Shown: piece after piece, positions 38,861 through 48,933 of the stretch
Layout of the letters: each line of letters begins with the position of its first letter
Numbering within the stretch: position 1 is the first letter of the stretch
Assembly (NCBI GenBank): GCA_944386455.1
Contig: CALXBC010000010.1
Location: forward strand, 1 to 59,871
Origin: an uncultured Clostridia bacterium
Lineage (GTDB): Bacteria > Bacillota > Clostridia > Oscillospirales > Ruminococcaceae
Reading direction: 5' to 3'
DNA: 59,871 nt
Program-made: the position numbers and the translations under genes
The notes under the pieces: generated by a model
What the model saw: only the letters and a program-made list of their open reading frames with translations
What the model was told of the DNA's origin: nothing
Databases searched by the model: none

Positions 38861-41470
38861 TTGGGATTGTCACAGATGATGCAGCAGTATCTGCGGATTA
38901 AAGAACAGCATAAGGATCATATCCTGTTTTTTCGGCTGGGGGATTTTTATGAGATGTTTTTCGACGACGCGGTTTTGGTGTCGAAGGAGCTGGAACTGAC
39001 GCTGACCGGAAAAGACTGCGGTCTTGCGGAACGCGCCCCGATGTGCGGCATTCCCCATCACAGCTGTGAAACCTATATCAACAGGCTGATAGAAAAGGGA
39101 TACAAGGTTGCAATCTGTGAACAGATGGAGAATCCTGCAACTGCAAAGGGACTGGTCAAGCGGGATGTCGTCCGCGTGATTACGCCCGGCACCCTGACGG
39201 AAGGCAGCATGCTGGATGAAACGAGGAACAATTTTATTGCCAGCATATTTGTCGGCCCGGTGGGATTTGGCGCCTGCTTTGCGGATGTTTCCACCGGCGA
39301 TGTTTTTATTACGGAGGTGCGTTCTGAGGATATCAGTGCCGATGTGGTCAACGAACTGTCCAAGTTTTCCCCGTCCGAGCTGCTTTATAATCATGCCTTT
39401 TCCGGGCTGACGACGGCCGCAGAATTTGTTCAGAACAAACTCAGATGCGTGGCTGAGCTGATGGATGATTCGGAATATGATCTTCAGGCGAATGAAAAGA
39501 CGATTCTGGATCAGTTTCAGGCATCTTCTCTGGAGCAGCTGGAGATGGAGGACAAGCCTCTGGCAGTTGCGGCGCTGGGCGTGCTGCTGTCTTATATCCG
39601 TGAGACGCAGAAGGATGGCGCACAGCGCCTGATTCGACCGACGGTTTACAGTGACAGTCAATATATGTCGGTCGACCTGACGGCGCGGAGAAATCTGGAG
39701 CTGACCGAAACCATGCGGAACAAGGAGAAAAAAGGCACGCTGCTATGGGTGTTGGACAAAACCAAAACCGCGATGGGCAAGCGGCTGATCCGAAAGTATA
39801 TTGAACAGCCGCTGGTGAATCTGGCGGTCATCACCAGACGGCAGAATGCCGTTATGGAGCTTTGCAGCCAGAGTATTCTGCGGGACGAGCTTTGTGAACA
39901 GCTTTCCAAGGTTTATGATTTGCAGCGGCTGATGACGAAGGTGATCTATGGTTCTGTCAATCCGCGGGAACTGAAGGCTCTTTCATATACAGTGGAAGCA
40001 CTGCCGAAAATCAAGGAACTGACCGCGCAGTTTGAATCTTCTTTGCTGAAAGAGCTGCATGAGGGAATCAATACGATGCAGGAAATCCATCGTCTGGTGG
40101 AATCTGCAATTGTGGATGATCCGCCGGTCAGCCTGAAGGACGGCGGGGTCATCAAAGCGGGTTTCAACGAGGAATTGGATGAGATCCGGGATGTTTGTGT
40201 CAACGCCAAAAGTTATATTACCGCTATTGAGGAAAAGGAGAAGAATGCGACCGGGATCAAGACGCTGCGGGTCAGCTATAACCGGGTGTTTGGATATTAT
40301 ATCGAGGTGACCAAGTCGTTTCTGGACCTGGTGCCTGACCGTTACATCCGCAAGCAGACGCTTGCAAACTGTGAACGCTATATCACGGAGGAACTCAAGG
40401 ATCTGGAAGGCAAGGTGCTGTATGCAAATGAAAAGATTCTGGCGCTGGAAGCAGATATCTATGATGAGGTGCGAAAATTCGTTGCTTCCCGACTGAGTGT
40501 CATTCAGGATACCGCCAACAGCATTGCTCAGATTGATGTATTGGCCTCCTTTGCAAATACTGCGGTGATGAATAACTATGTCTGCCCCGAAATTTCGCTG
40601 GACGGCGCTTTGGAAATCGTGGACGGCAGACATCCTGTGATCGAACAGATGCTGAAAAACGAGCCGTTTGTGCCAAATGATACCAGGCTGGATCTGGACG
40701 ACAACAAGCTGCTGATCATTACGGGCCCCAACATGGCGGGAAAATCGACCTATATGCGTCAGGTGGCGATCATTACTCTGATGGCTCAGATCGGCAGCTT
40801 TGTTCCGGCGCGATCGGCGCATATCAGCATTGTGGATAAAATTTTCACCCGGGTCGGTGCTTCTGACGATCTGACCTCAGGACAGTCTACCTTTATGGTG
40901 GAGATGAATGAAGTCGCTCAAATTCTGACACAGGCGACAAAGAACAGTCTGGTGATACTGGACGAGATCGGCCGCGGCACCTCGACTTTTGACGGTATGA
41001 GCATCGCAAGAGCGGTGATTGAATACATACTTGACAATAAAAAGCTGGGCTGCAAAACGCTGTTTGCAACTCATTATCATGAACTGACCGTTATGGAGCA
41101 GCAGAAAAAGGGCGTTAAAAATTATAATGTCGCGGTTAAAAAGCGGGGAGAGGATATTACCTTTCTGCGGAAGATCATCCGCGGCGGAGCTGATGAAAGC
41201 TATGGCATCGAGGTGGCGCGCCTCGCAGGAGTGCCAAATACGGTCGTCAGACGTGCCAGAGAGATTTTAAAGGAGCTGGACGGAGAGAAAGAAGCACAGC
41301 ATGCGCAAATGTCGTCTGTAACCGAAGCCCATAACGAGGACAGCGGTCAGCTGAGCTTTGCGTCCGCACCCGGTCATGCGGTTATAGAGAAGATCAAACG
41401 GGTTGATCTGAATGCGCTGACGCCGATCGAAGCGTTGAATACCTTATATGAGTTGAAAAGTCTGCTGTGA
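38861..41470 (+). CDS. mutS: DNA mismatch repair protein MutS
   Basis: Recognises mismatches and loops and recruits MutL. The mismatch-binding FYEMF motif lies close to the N-terminus (DFYEMFFDDA), the lever and clamp regions follow, and the ATPase has Walker A GPNMAGKST and Walker B VILDEIGRGTSTFDG. The 869 residues are normal for MutS1. The TTG at 38861 was chosen since ggaggg is 7 nt upstream; an earlier TTG at 38831 would overlap that site. It is co-transcribed with mutL after one intervening gene. Confidence 0.96.
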   Translation: MGLSQMMQQYLRIKEQHKDHILFFRLGDFYEMFFDDAVLVSKELELTLTGKDCGLAERAPMCGIPHHSCETYINRLIEKGYKVAICEQMENPATAKGLVKRDVVRVITPGTLTEGSMLDETRNNFIASIFVGPVGFGACFADVSTGDVFITEVRSEDISADVVNELSKFSPSELLYNHAFSGLTTAAEFVQNKLRCVAELMDDSEYDLQANEKTILDQFQASSLEQLEMEDKPLAVAALGVLLSYIRETQKDGAQRLIRPTVYSDSQYMSVDLTARRNLELTETMRNKEKKGTLLWVLDKTKTAMGKRLIRKYIEQPLVNLAVITRRQNAVMELCSQSILRDELCEQLSKVYDLQRLMTKVIYGSVNPRELKALSYTVEALPKIKELTAQFESSLLKELHEGINTMQEIHRLVESAIVDDPPVSLKDGGVIKAGFNEELDEIRDVCVNAKSYITAIEEKEKNATGIKTLRVSYNRVFGYYIEVTKSFLDLVPDRYIRKQTLANCERYITEELKDLEGKVLYANEKILALEADIYDEVRKFVASRLSVIQDTANSIAQIDVLASFANTAVMNNYVCPEISLDGALEIVDGRHPVIEQMLKNEPFVPNDTRLDLDDNKLLIITGPNMAGKSTYMRQVAIITLMAQIGSFVPARSAHISIVDKIFTRVGASDDLTSGQSTFMVEMNEVAQILTQATKNSLVILDEIGRGTSTFDGMSIARAVIEYILDNKKLGCKTLFATHYHELTVMEQQKKGVKNYNVAVKKRGEDITFLRKIIRGGADESYGIEVARLAGVPNTVVRRAREILKELDGEKEAQHAQMSSVTEAHNEDSGQLSFASAPGHAVIEKIKRVDLNALTPIEALNTLYELKSLL

Positions 41471-41502
41471 TTGCGATCGGCGGACAGAAAGGAAGACAGG
41501 CG

Positions 41503-42138
41503 ATGCGGCGGTTTGCCGCTCGGCAGATAAAAATGATGGTCTACAGTACGCTGATACTTCCGGAAGGCTATGTTCCGCTTTTTGGAATTGATCTGCAAAA
41601 AAATAAAAGGCTTGCATTACTGGTCAATCTGGCCGCGCTGCTGATCGCTGCGGTCATGATAGTTCCGGCTCTTTTTCTGATGCCGATCAGTCGGCTTTTT
41701 AGCATGAGCAGCGGTCTTGTTCTCTATTTTCTTCGGTTTGTTGTTCTGCTTGCAGGTATTGTAATTTATATGGTACTTCATGAACTGATTCACGGCCTTT
41801 TTATAAAATTTTTCAGTGGCGTCAGGGCAAGTTACGGGTTTACCGGACTGTATGCCTATGCCGGCAGTGAAGCTTACTTTCATAAAAAAAGCTATCTCAT
41901 CATTGCGCTGGCTCCGGTTGTGATTTTAGGCATGATACTTCTTGCTGTTAACTTTTTGGTGCCGGACAGCTGGTTTTGGGTTGTGTATTTTATTCAGGTA
42001 TGCAATCTGTCAGGGGCTGCCGGAGATTTTTATGTCGTCGGCCGGTTTGCCGGACTGCCTGAAAATGTTCTGGTGCAGGATACAGGCGTGTCCATGACAG
42101 TGTATGGACAAGACAGCAGTATTACAGAAAAATCATAA
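41503..42138 (+). CDS. DUF3267-type membrane protein with HExxH motif
   Basis: A 211-residue protein with about four membrane helices. A HELIH zinc-protease motif lies at the end of the second helix (VLHELIHGLFIKFFSG), and a late Asn/Gly-rich helix follows. This is the arrangement of DUF3267 and related site-2-protease-like proteins; activity is unproven. The ATG at 41503 follows aaagga by 9 nt; a GTG at 41467 would overlap the mutS stop. It lies between mutS and mutL, whose start is 21 nt downstream, although no functional link to mismatch repair is known. Confidence 0.75.
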   Translation: MRRFAARQIKMMVYSTLILPEGYVPLFGIDLQKNKRLALLVNLAALLIAAVMIVPALFLMPISRLFSMSSGLVLYFLRFVVLLAGIVIYMVLHELIHGLFIKFFSGVRASYGFTGLYAYAGSEAYFHKKSYLIIALAPVVILGMILLAVNFLVPDSWFWVVYFIQVCNLSGAAGDFYVVGRFAGLPENVLVQDTGVSMTVYGQDSSITEKS

Positions 42139-42158
42139 TGTTAGAAGAGGTGGGCAGA

Positions 42159-44171
42159 TTGCCAAAAATCAATGTGCTCGAAAAGCATGTGGCGGAGCTG
42201 ATTGCGGCAGGCGAGGTGATCGAGCGGCCGGCTTCCATTGTAAAGGAACTGCTGGAAAACGCGATCGATGCGGGCGCGACTGCAGTTACGGCGGAAATCA
42301 AGGGCGGCGGCATCCGCTATATCCGTATTACGGATAACGGCTGCGGAATCGCAGCTGAGGATGTTCCGACTGCGTTTTTGCGGCATGCGACCAGCAAGGT
42401 GCGGTATGAATATGATCTGGACAGCATCGGAACATTGGGTTTCCGCGGAGAAGCCCTGGCTTCTATTTGCGCCGTATCCCGAGTGGAGATGCTCACCAAA
42501 ACGCCGGAAGCACAATTCGGTACGCGGATTGAACTGGAAGGCGGGGAGCAGCTGGAGCTGTCTGAAGCAGGCTGTCCTGACGGTACGACGATTGTAGTGC
42601 GGGATTTGTTCTATAACGTTCCGGCCCGGCTGAAATTTCTGAAGCGCGACGTATATGAAGCGGGGCTGGTGGCCGGTATCGTGGAGAAGCTTGCGCTGTC
42701 CCATCCTGAAGTATCCGTCAAGCTGATTCGGGACAATAAGGTAGAGCTTCATACACCCGGAGACGGAAAGATTGTTTCCGCCGTATATGCGGTTTTCGGC
42801 AAGGAGTTTGCCAAGACACTGCTGCCTGTGGATTACAGTTACCAGGGAATCCATGTCTGTGGTTTTGCGAGTATTCCGGATCTGAGCAGGGCAAACCGGA
42901 AATCACAGCATTTTTTTGTCAACGGCAGATATGTGAAATCACGCACCTGTGCAGGCGCGCTGGAAGAAGCCTACCGTCATTCTATTATGGTGGGCAGGTT
43001 CCCTGCCTGTGTATTATATTATGAGGTGCCATCGGACTCTGTGGATGTTAACGTGCACCCGGCCAAAACGGAAATCCGCTTTATCAATGAGAAGAATGTA
43101 TATGACGCCACCTATTTTGCGGTAAAAGGCGCGATTACGGACTACAGCAAAAATCTTCTGAAGGAAAAACAGGCGACGGAGCAGAATCTGCGGGAGGTTA
43201 TCACTCCGCCGTCAGCAGCACCGCTCGACTATCCGACCAAAGCGCGGGAGTTTGCTTATACGGGTGAGCAGACTGTATGGAAGCCGCAGCGAAAGGAACA
43301 GCCGGGAGATTCGCTCCAAACAGAGTCAATCCGGTTTGGCGGCTTTGAAATCCAGCCGGAGCAGCGGCATGTGTCTGATGGCGGGGCTGCAGGATATGGC
43401 GAAAATCTGCGGGCAGAAAATCATCAGGACACTGAATTGACGCAGGATGATTTAAAATATCTGGAGCTGGATAAGCTGTTCGGCGCCCGGAATGAAGCGC
43501 CTGCACCCGAACAGGAAACCAGTCCGGCCGCATCTGAGCGTCCGGCGGCAGAATCGGAACGGAATAAAGACACTGAGCCGGCTTCGGCTGAGGCGGAGCC
43601 TGTTTCTGTCAGGGTCTGCGGAGAACTGTTCAAGACCTATATTCTGGCGGAAGTTGAGAATCAGTTTTTGATCGTTGACAAGCATGCCGCGCATGAGCGG
43701 ATTTTATATGAAAAGCTGCGGGAAGCACATGCCGATATAGAAGGCCAGATGCTGCTGACGCCGATGACGCTTACCTTTCCGCGGGAGGATTATTTGGCGC
43801 TGCTGAGTAACAGGGAGATCATCGCCCGCTATGGGTTTGACATTGATGACTTTGGAAAATGCTCTGTTCAGGTTCGCTCCATCCCGATATTTTTGGACAC
43901 GCTGGATGCAACACAGGTGCTCTATGAGCTGGGGTGCAGTCTGCGAAAAAACAAGCGGGATATCTCACCGGAGCTGATTGACGATATGCTGCATTCCATG
44001 GCATGCAAAGCGGCGATCAGGGCAAACGACACAAATGCGCCGCAGGAGCTTTTGGAGATCGTACGGGAAGTTTACACGAACGATCGGATCCGTTATTGCC
44101 CGCATGGCAGACCGGTTGTAATTACGATGTCAAAGTATGAGTTGGAAAAGAAATTTCATCGGATTGTTTGA
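42159..44171 (+). CDS. mutL: DNA mismatch repair endonuclease MutL
   Basis: GHKL ATPase that couples MutS recognition to strand nicking. The N-terminal ATPase motifs ELLENAIDAGA, DNGCGI, TSKV and GFRGEAL are present. A variable linker (about 330-480) is followed by a C-terminal dimerisation/endonuclease domain with DKHAAHER, the DQHAxxE-type metal motif, and late AC(K/R) and CPHGRP motifs. It thus belongs to the nicking MutL class used by bacteria without MutH. The TTG at 42159 is preferred (agaggtgg 6 nt upstream, usual MPKINVL N-terminus) over an ATG at 42138. Confidence 0.95.
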   Translation: MPKINVLEKHVAELIAAGEVIERPASIVKELLENAIDAGATAVTAEIKGGGIRYIRITDNGCGIAAEDVPTAFLRHATSKVRYEYDLDSIGTLGFRGEALASICAVSRVEMLTKTPEAQFGTRIELEGGEQLELSEAGCPDGTTIVVRDLFYNVPARLKFLKRDVYEAGLVAGIVEKLALSHPEVSVKLIRDNKVELHTPGDGKIVSAVYAVFGKEFAKTLLPVDYSYQGIHVCGFASIPDLSRANRKSQHFFVNGRYVKSRTCAGALEEAYRHSIMVGRFPACVLYYEVPSDSVDVNVHPAKTEIRFINEKNVYDATYFAVKGAITDYSKNLLKEKQATEQNLREVITPPSAAPLDYPTKAREFAYTGEQTVWKPQRKEQPGDSLQTESIRFGGFEIQPEQRHVSDGGAAGYGENLRAENHQDTELTQDDLKYLELDKLFGARNEAPAPEQETSPAASERPAAESERNKDTEPASAEAEPVSVRVCGELFKTYILAEVENQFLIVDKHAAHERILYEKLREAHADIEGQMLLTPMTLTFPREDYLALLSNREIIARYGFDIDDFGKCSVQVRSIPIFLDTLDATQVLYELGCSLRKNKRDISPELIDDMLHSMACKAAIRANDTNAPQELLEIVREVYTNDRIRYCPHGRPVVITMSKYELEKKFHRIV

Positions 44172-44188
44172 TTGAGAGGGGATCGGAA

Positions 44189-45130
44189 TTGGCAGATGAA
44201 AAGATACCGCTTGCGGTAGTGCTCGGCCCGACCGCTTCGGGAAAAACAGCTTTGGCGGTTGATTTGGCGCTGCGCTTTGGCGGCGAGATAGTATCTGCTG
44301 ATTCGATGCAGATTTATAAGGGCATGAACATTGCCACCGCTAAACCTACTCCGGCAGAGATGAGGGGAGTCCCTCATCATCTGATGGATTTTCTGGATCC
44401 GTCTGAGGGCTTCAGCGTTGCGGATTATGCGGCATTGGCACATCAGACCATCCGGGAGATCCGTTCCCGGCAACGGCTGCCCATTCTGGCGGGCGGAACC
44501 GGGTTATATATTGATGCGGTAGTCAACAATATATCTTTTGCGGAGATTAAAACAGATCCCCGGCTGCGCGAAGAGCTGATGCAGCTTGCGCAGCAGAAGG
44601 GCGCGGTGTATTTGTTGAATGAGCTGAAAGGCTTTGACCCGGATACGGCTGCTAAACTGCATCCAAACAACCTGCCGCGGATCATCCGTGCCATTGAGGT
44701 TTATCGTCTGACAGGCGTGACGATGGCTGAGCACCAGCGGCGCAGCAAAATGAATCCCACTCCCTATCGGTCAGTTCTGATTGGGCTGGGATTTCGAGAC
44801 AGACAAAAGCTGTATGAACGAATCGACGCCAGAGTGGACCGGATGCTGGAAAACGGTCTGCTTGAGGAGGCAAGAACAGTTTTACAGAAAAAGGGACTGA
44901 AAACTGCGGCGCAGGCAATTGGGTACAAGGAACTGAAACGTTATTTCGACGGAGAAGAATCTTTGGCGGAAGCAGCTGAAAAAATCAGGCAGGAATCTCG
45001 TCGATATGCCAAACGGCAGCTGACCTGGTTCCGAAAAAATACTTCTGTCAGCTGGCTATATGTCGATGATTACCAAAATATGGAAGAATTGGCAGAAAAT
45101 GCGGCGGAAAAATTGAAAAATCTTTTATAA
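44189..45130 (+). CDS. miaA: tRNA dimethylallyltransferase
   Basis: Adds the dimethylallyl group from DMAPP to A37 of tRNAs reading UNN codons. The P-loop GPTASGKTALA lies at about residues 12-22, followed by SADSMQIYKGMNI and the DFLDPSEGFSVADY segment; the C-terminal end includes FRKNTS. It has 313 residues. The TTG at 44189 follows gagagggga by 6 nt; a TTG at 44168 would overlap mutL by 4 bp. It follows mutL as in many bacteria, and precedes hfq, as in E. coli miaA-hfq. Confidence 0.95.
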   Translation: MADEKIPLAVVLGPTASGKTALAVDLALRFGGEIVSADSMQIYKGMNIATAKPTPAEMRGVPHHLMDFLDPSEGFSVADYAALAHQTIREIRSRQRLPILAGGTGLYIDAVVNNISFAEIKTDPRLREELMQLAQQKGAVYLLNELKGFDPDTAAKLHPNNLPRIIRAIEVYRLTGVTMAEHQRRSKMNPTPYRSVLIGLGFRDRQKLYERIDARVDRMLENGLLEEARTVLQKKGLKTAAQAIGYKELKRYFDGEESLAEAAEKIRQESRRYAKRQLTWFRKNTSVSWLYVDDYQNMEELAENAAEKLKNLL

Positions 45131-45306
45131 ATTCTAAAATATTTTGCCTTTTGTATAGAATTCCTCGGGGAAATATGTTATGATAATAAAAATAAGGTGC
45201 TGATTCTTTCAGTCCAAAGTCAGCAGCTTTCTCCGGATTGTGCTGTTTTTTGTGAAGCAGAGAGAAGTGTGAAAAATATAAGGCTTTGGATAGGAGTGGT
45301 TGTGTT

Positions 45307-45567
45307 ATGAAGGCATTGAACTTACAGGATATCTTTTTGAACCAGGCGAGGAAAGAAAAAATGCCGGTGACGATTTTTCTGACCAATGGCTTTCAATTTA
45401 GAGGAGTCGTACAGGGGTTTGACAATTTCACGATCGTGCTGGACAGTGACGGCAAGCAGAATCTGGTGTATAAGCATGCTGTATCGACGGTTGTTCCGTC
45501 CAGACCTGTTCTGCTGACAGAATTTCTGGACGAAAAGCGCAATCGTGAGGATGAGCCGGCCGAGTAA
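45307..45567 (+). CDS. hfq: RNA chaperone Hfq
   Basis: An 86-residue Sm-like hexameric RNA-binding protein. The Sm1 motif [19 protein letters not shown], given here at about 23-41, and Sm2 with YKHAVSTV are intact, as is the N-terminal NLQDIFLN helix. A short acidic tail ends it. The ATG at 45307 follows taggag by 10 nt. A possible weak promoter (TTGTAT-17-TATGTT) lies at 45,151-45,179, so it may be transcribed separately from miaA, 176 nt upstream. Confidence 0.95.
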   Translation: MKALNLQDIFLNQARKEKMPVTIFLTNGFQFRGVVQGFDNFTIVLDSDGKQNLVYKHAVSTVVPSRPVLLTEFLDEKRNREDEPAE

Positions 45568-45609
45568 TAACAGGCGGTACTGCCGCTGCAGGATACAGGA
45601 TTGTTGCCT

Positions 45610-46851
45610 ATGAATTCCAAAATCATTAAAATTATATCTGTTTTGCTTTCTGTTTTTATTATTGTCTATGTTATCATACAGATCATCACCTTTTTTTATT
45701 CTCCTTATGAGGCACAGACGGTGTTTCGTGCAACTGTCAACAACAGTATAAGAACACAGGCGCTGGCAGTCCGTGATGAAACAGTGATCAGCCAAAATAA
45801 GGATGGGGTGCTGAGTTATCGGGTGACAGACGGCGGCAAAGTCGCACAAAGCTCTGTGATTGCTGACAAATATGCGACAGAAGAAGATATGCAGTCTCAG
45901 AAGCGTGCCGCAGAACTCGGGGAGGAAATCGCAGTCCTGACTGAGGCACAGAAAGAAGGCGCTACTGCTGCGGCTACACTGGATTCTCTGACATCGCAGA
46001 TCAATGAGAACTATCTGGAACTGATGAGTATGCTTGGCAATCAGGATTATACGGAGCTGACCCAATATCGCTTGGAGCTGCAGGAGCTATTTTGTAAAAA
46101 ACAGATAGTAATTGGAAAAGCGGAAAATTTCAACGAACGGATTTCGGAATTACAGCAGCAGCAAAAGCAGCTTCAAAGCAGCATCAGCGCACAGCCGACC
46201 TCCGTTACATCGCCTGATTCGGGATATTTTTCCCAGACAGTCGATGGGTGGGAAACAAGGTTTTCTTGCAACGATATGGCAAAGCTGACCAGTGACCAGC
46301 TGGCGGATGTTTTGGAATCTGTTAAAACAACACCGGTTACGAGGGATGAAACTAAAATCGGAAAGGTAATCCAGTCATTTGAATGGAAAATCGCGGTTTT
46401 GGTGGATGCGTCAGAGGCACCGTCTCTGTCAAAGGGGACGACTGTCGATCTTGTGTTTCCTTCTTATGGTTCTGATACCTACCGCGCTACGGTCTCAAGA
46501 GCAGAATTCGATAAAAACAACGAAAAAAATATTGTGATCTTTGATTGCAATATTATGGACAGCACGGTGAGCAAACTCCGGGTAGATGATGTGGAAATCA
46601 TTCTGTCCACAGTGACAGGAATCCAGGTCCCCAAGGAAGCAGTCCGGTATAATGCAGACAATGAGATGGGGGTCTATGAAAAAATCGGACAGAAGCTGTA
46701 TTTTCGGAAGATAGACAAGCTGTATGAAACAGATCAGTATGTGATCAGCAAAATCCATGATGAAGAGGATACAGAGCATGAATATGTTCATGTTTATGAT
46801 GATGTTGTAATAAAAGGGAAAGATCTTTATGACGAAAAACCAATTGAATGA
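45610..46851 (+). CDS. HlyD-like membrane-fusion-type protein
   Basis: A 413-residue protein with one N-terminal membrane helix (about 7-28), a lipoyl-like half motif (ISQNKDGVLSYRVTDGGKV, at about 60-78), a long coiled-coil region (about 95-195) and beta-barrel segments to the end. This is the plan of HlyD/RND-type periplasmic adaptors, but no transporter gene is near. It overlaps ylmE by 23 bp and lies at the head of the division cluster, suggesting an envelope role linked to cell division. The ATG at 45610 follows agga by 9 nt. Confidence 0.78.
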   Translation: MNSKIIKIISVLLSVFIIVYVIIQIITFFYSPYEAQTVFRATVNNSIRTQALAVRDETVISQNKDGVLSYRVTDGGKVAQSSVIADKYATEEDMQSQKRAAELGEEIAVLTEAQKEGATAAATLDSLTSQINENYLELMSMLGNQDYTELTQYRLELQELFCKKQIVIGKAENFNERISELQQQQKQLQSSISAQPTSVTSPDSGYFSQTVDGWETRFSCNDMAKLTSDQLADVLESVKTTPVTRDETKIGKVIQSFEWKIAVLVDASEAPSLSKGTTVDLVFPSYGSDTYRATVSRAEFDKNNEKNIVIFDCNIMDSTVSKLRVDDVEIILSTVTGIQVPKEAVRYNADNEMGVYEKIGQKLYFRKIDKLYETDQYVISKIHDEEDTEHEYVHVYDDVVIKGKDLYDEKPIE

Positions 46852-47542
46852 AGACGATCCAAAGCTTAAGCTGATTGACGCGCGGCTGGAAAAAATCAGA
46901 GAAGAAATCAAGCAGGCCTGTGCTTCCTGCGGCAGGAGCCCGGAAGAGATCACGGTTATGGCCGTTACCAAGACCGTTGCCCCTGTCTATATCAACTACG
47001 CGGTGAAAAAAGGCGGTTTGACTATATTGGGAGAAAACCGTGCACAGGAGCTGTGCGAAAAATATGATGACTATCTTTTAAAACGGGAGCATATCCATTT
47101 CATCGGGCATTTACAAACCAATAAGGTGCGTCAGATAATAGATAAGGTTTCGATGATACAATCGGTGGATTCGCTGAAGCTGGCCAAGGAAATTGATCTT
47201 CAGGCAAAAAAGCATCATTTGTCAATGGATGTCCTTCTTGAAGTTAATATTGGACGGGAAGAAACCAAAAGCGGCGTTCTGCCGGAAAATCTGCCGGATT
47301 TGCTTGTATCCGTATCCGGACTGGAGAATATTCGTATCAGAGGGCTGATGGCAATTCCGCCGCAGAATCAGGCGGAGCGTTATTTCAGCGAGATGGAAGA
47401 ACTGTTTCAAAAGCAGAAGAAAGAGCAAAAGTGGGATGTTTTATCACTTGGAATGTCGGCGGATTATCCGCTGGCAGTTCGTCACGGTTCTACGATGGTC
47501 CGTCTGGGGTCTGCGATTTTTGGCCCCAGAAATTATGTATAA
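46829..47542 (+). CDS. YggS/YlmE-family pyridoxal-phosphate protein
   Basis: A PLP-binding homeostasis protein with a single TIM-like barrel, 237 residues. The cofactor lysine lies in AVTKTV, about residue 48. GENRAQEL, HFIGHLQTNKV and GLMAIPP, then LSLGMSADYPLAV with HGSTMVRLGSAIFG, are the conserved family blocks, and no racemase partner domain is present. It precedes sepF as ylmE does in Bacillus. Its start lies inside the HlyD-like gene, 23 bp before that stop. Confidence 0.93.
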   Translation: MTKNQLNEDDPKLKLIDARLEKIREEIKQACASCGRSPEEITVMAVTKTVAPVYINYAVKKGGLTILGENRAQELCEKYDDYLLKREHIHFIGHLQTNKVRQIIDKVSMIQSVDSLKLAKEIDLQAKKHHLSMDVLLEVNIGREETKSGVLPENLPDLLVSVSGLENIRIRGLMAIPPQNQAERYFSEMEELFQKQKKEQKWDVLSLGMSADYPLAVRHGSTMVRLGSAIFGPRNYV

Positions 47543-47642
47543 ACAAGGTCATTTGAATATTTCCCGCAGCGGGGGACATCCTTGGCTCCGGGTTGTATTA
47601 TAAAAAAGAATAAATCAGATCAATCACAGGGAGGAACTGAAA

Positions 47643-48098
47643 ATGGGATTTGTTGATAAGATGAAAAATTTTATTGGTGCCGCAGATGAAGAATATGAGG
47701 ATGAAATGGACTTCATTAAAAATGAACGCAGCCAGACGGCGCCTGAACCGGAGGCATTTGATTATGAGGAGCCTTCCGCCGGGGGCAAGAAAAACAACAA
47801 AGTAGTGAATATTCATGCGACAACACAGCTCCAGGTCGTTCTGGTCAAGCCGGAGCGGTTTGACGATGCCAGCTCTGTTGCCGATCACCTGAATGAAAAA
47901 CGAACGGTCGTACTGAACCTGGAATCTACCAACAAAGAAGTAGCAAGAAGACTGGTAGACTTTTTAAGCGGTGTCGCATATGCCAATAACGGCCAAATCA
48001 AGCGTGTAGCGGCGAGCACCTTTATTATTACGCCTTATAACGTCGATATTGTCGGCGATCTGTTGGATGAGCTGGAAAACAACGGGGTTTATTTTTAA
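47643..48098 (+). CDS. sepF: Cell division protein SepF
   Basis: FtsZ-binding membrane anchor of the division ring; 151 residues. An amphipathic N-terminal helix (GFVDKMKNFIG) would bind the membrane, an acidic linker (about 15-55) follows, and the C-terminal SepF domain shows LNLESTNKEVARRLVDFLSG, given here as about 98-117, and a final DLLDELENNGVYF. The ATG follows a gggagga site by about 7 nt. Fits the ylmE-sepF order of Firmicutes. Confidence 0.95.
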   Translation: MGFVDKMKNFIGAADEEYEDEMDFIKNERSQTAPEPEAFDYEEPSAGGKKNNKVVNIHATTQLQVVLVKPERFDDASSVADHLNEKRTVVLNLESTNKEVARRLVDFLSGVAYANNGQIKRVAASTFIITPYNVDIVGDLLDELENNGVYF

Positions 48099-48103
48099 TC
48101 GGA

Positions 48104-48865
48104 ATGACTGGTAAGACACAGCTGGATGAGAACCTGTTTGCTGCCAGACTGCAGGACATTTTTGAGACGGTGGAGCAAAGATGCATTCCGAAGTTTACTT
48201 CTTATTTAGATGAACGGCAGGTGTTTCTGGTTCAGGAGTACCTGAAGCATTGTCATAAGGAGAACTGGATGCTTTGGGGCGGCTATGATCACGCACAGAG
48301 GCAAATGCTGGGCGTGTTTCCGGATTATTTGGGGCCGGAGGAGGCTGCGTTCCCGATAGCAGCTCTGACCTTTCGTTTCCGCAAGGAAGATACGCTTTCT
48401 CACAGGGATTTTCTGGGATCGCTGATGGCGCTTCAGATCAAGCGAGAGGCGGTAGGCGACATTCTGGTTTCTGAGGGAAATTGTATCCTTTTTGTCACCG
48501 ACAAGGTGGAGCCGCTGATTTGCAGCGAGATAACAAAGATTGGGCGAACCGGTGTTAAAATCGAAAAAGGAATTACAGCTTCACTTTCGCGGGAAGAGCA
48601 GTTTCGTGAGATCAGCGGTACGGTCGCTTCTTTACGGCTGGACTGCGTTGTTTCCCTGATGACCGGAAAGAGCCGGGAGAAGGCCTGTGAACTCATCCAG
48701 GCCGGCTTGGTCAGTCTGAATCATCGGGAAACGGAAAGCAACAGTGCAGCGGTGGAAGCAGGAGACATTCTCTCTGTGCGTGGTTTTGGAAAGGCAAAGC
48801 TGTCTGAACAACTGCGGGAAACAAAAAAAGGACGTATTTATATTACACTGTTAAAATACCTGTAA
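48104..48865 (+). CDS. YlmH-family S4-domain RNA-binding protein
   Basis: A 253-residue protein. The N-terminal two-thirds form the YlmH domain (GGYDHAQRQMLGVFPDY near 65-81), and an S4 RNA-binding domain occupies the last third (about 175-240, with LDCVVSLMTGKSREKACELIQAG beginning it). Recent work links YlmH to rescue of stalled ribosomes; that role is taken from the family. It starts 5 nt after sepF. The small membrane gene ylmG that usually separates the two is absent. Confidence 0.9.
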   Translation: MTGKTQLDENLFAARLQDIFETVEQRCIPKFTSYLDERQVFLVQEYLKHCHKENWMLWGGYDHAQRQMLGVFPDYLGPEEAAFPIAALTFRFRKEDTLSHRDFLGSLMALQIKREAVGDILVSEGNCILFVTDKVEPLICSEITKIGRTGVKIEKGITASLSREEQFREISGTVASLRLDCVVSLMTGKSREKACELIQAGLVSLNHRETESNSAAVEAGDILSVRGFGKAKLSEQLRETKKGRIYITLLKYL

Positions 48866-48933
48866 TTGATAACTATCGATCAGAAAGGAGAATTTTCCAT
48901 TTTGTCTGTAATGGAAAATAGCGGGTGCTTGCA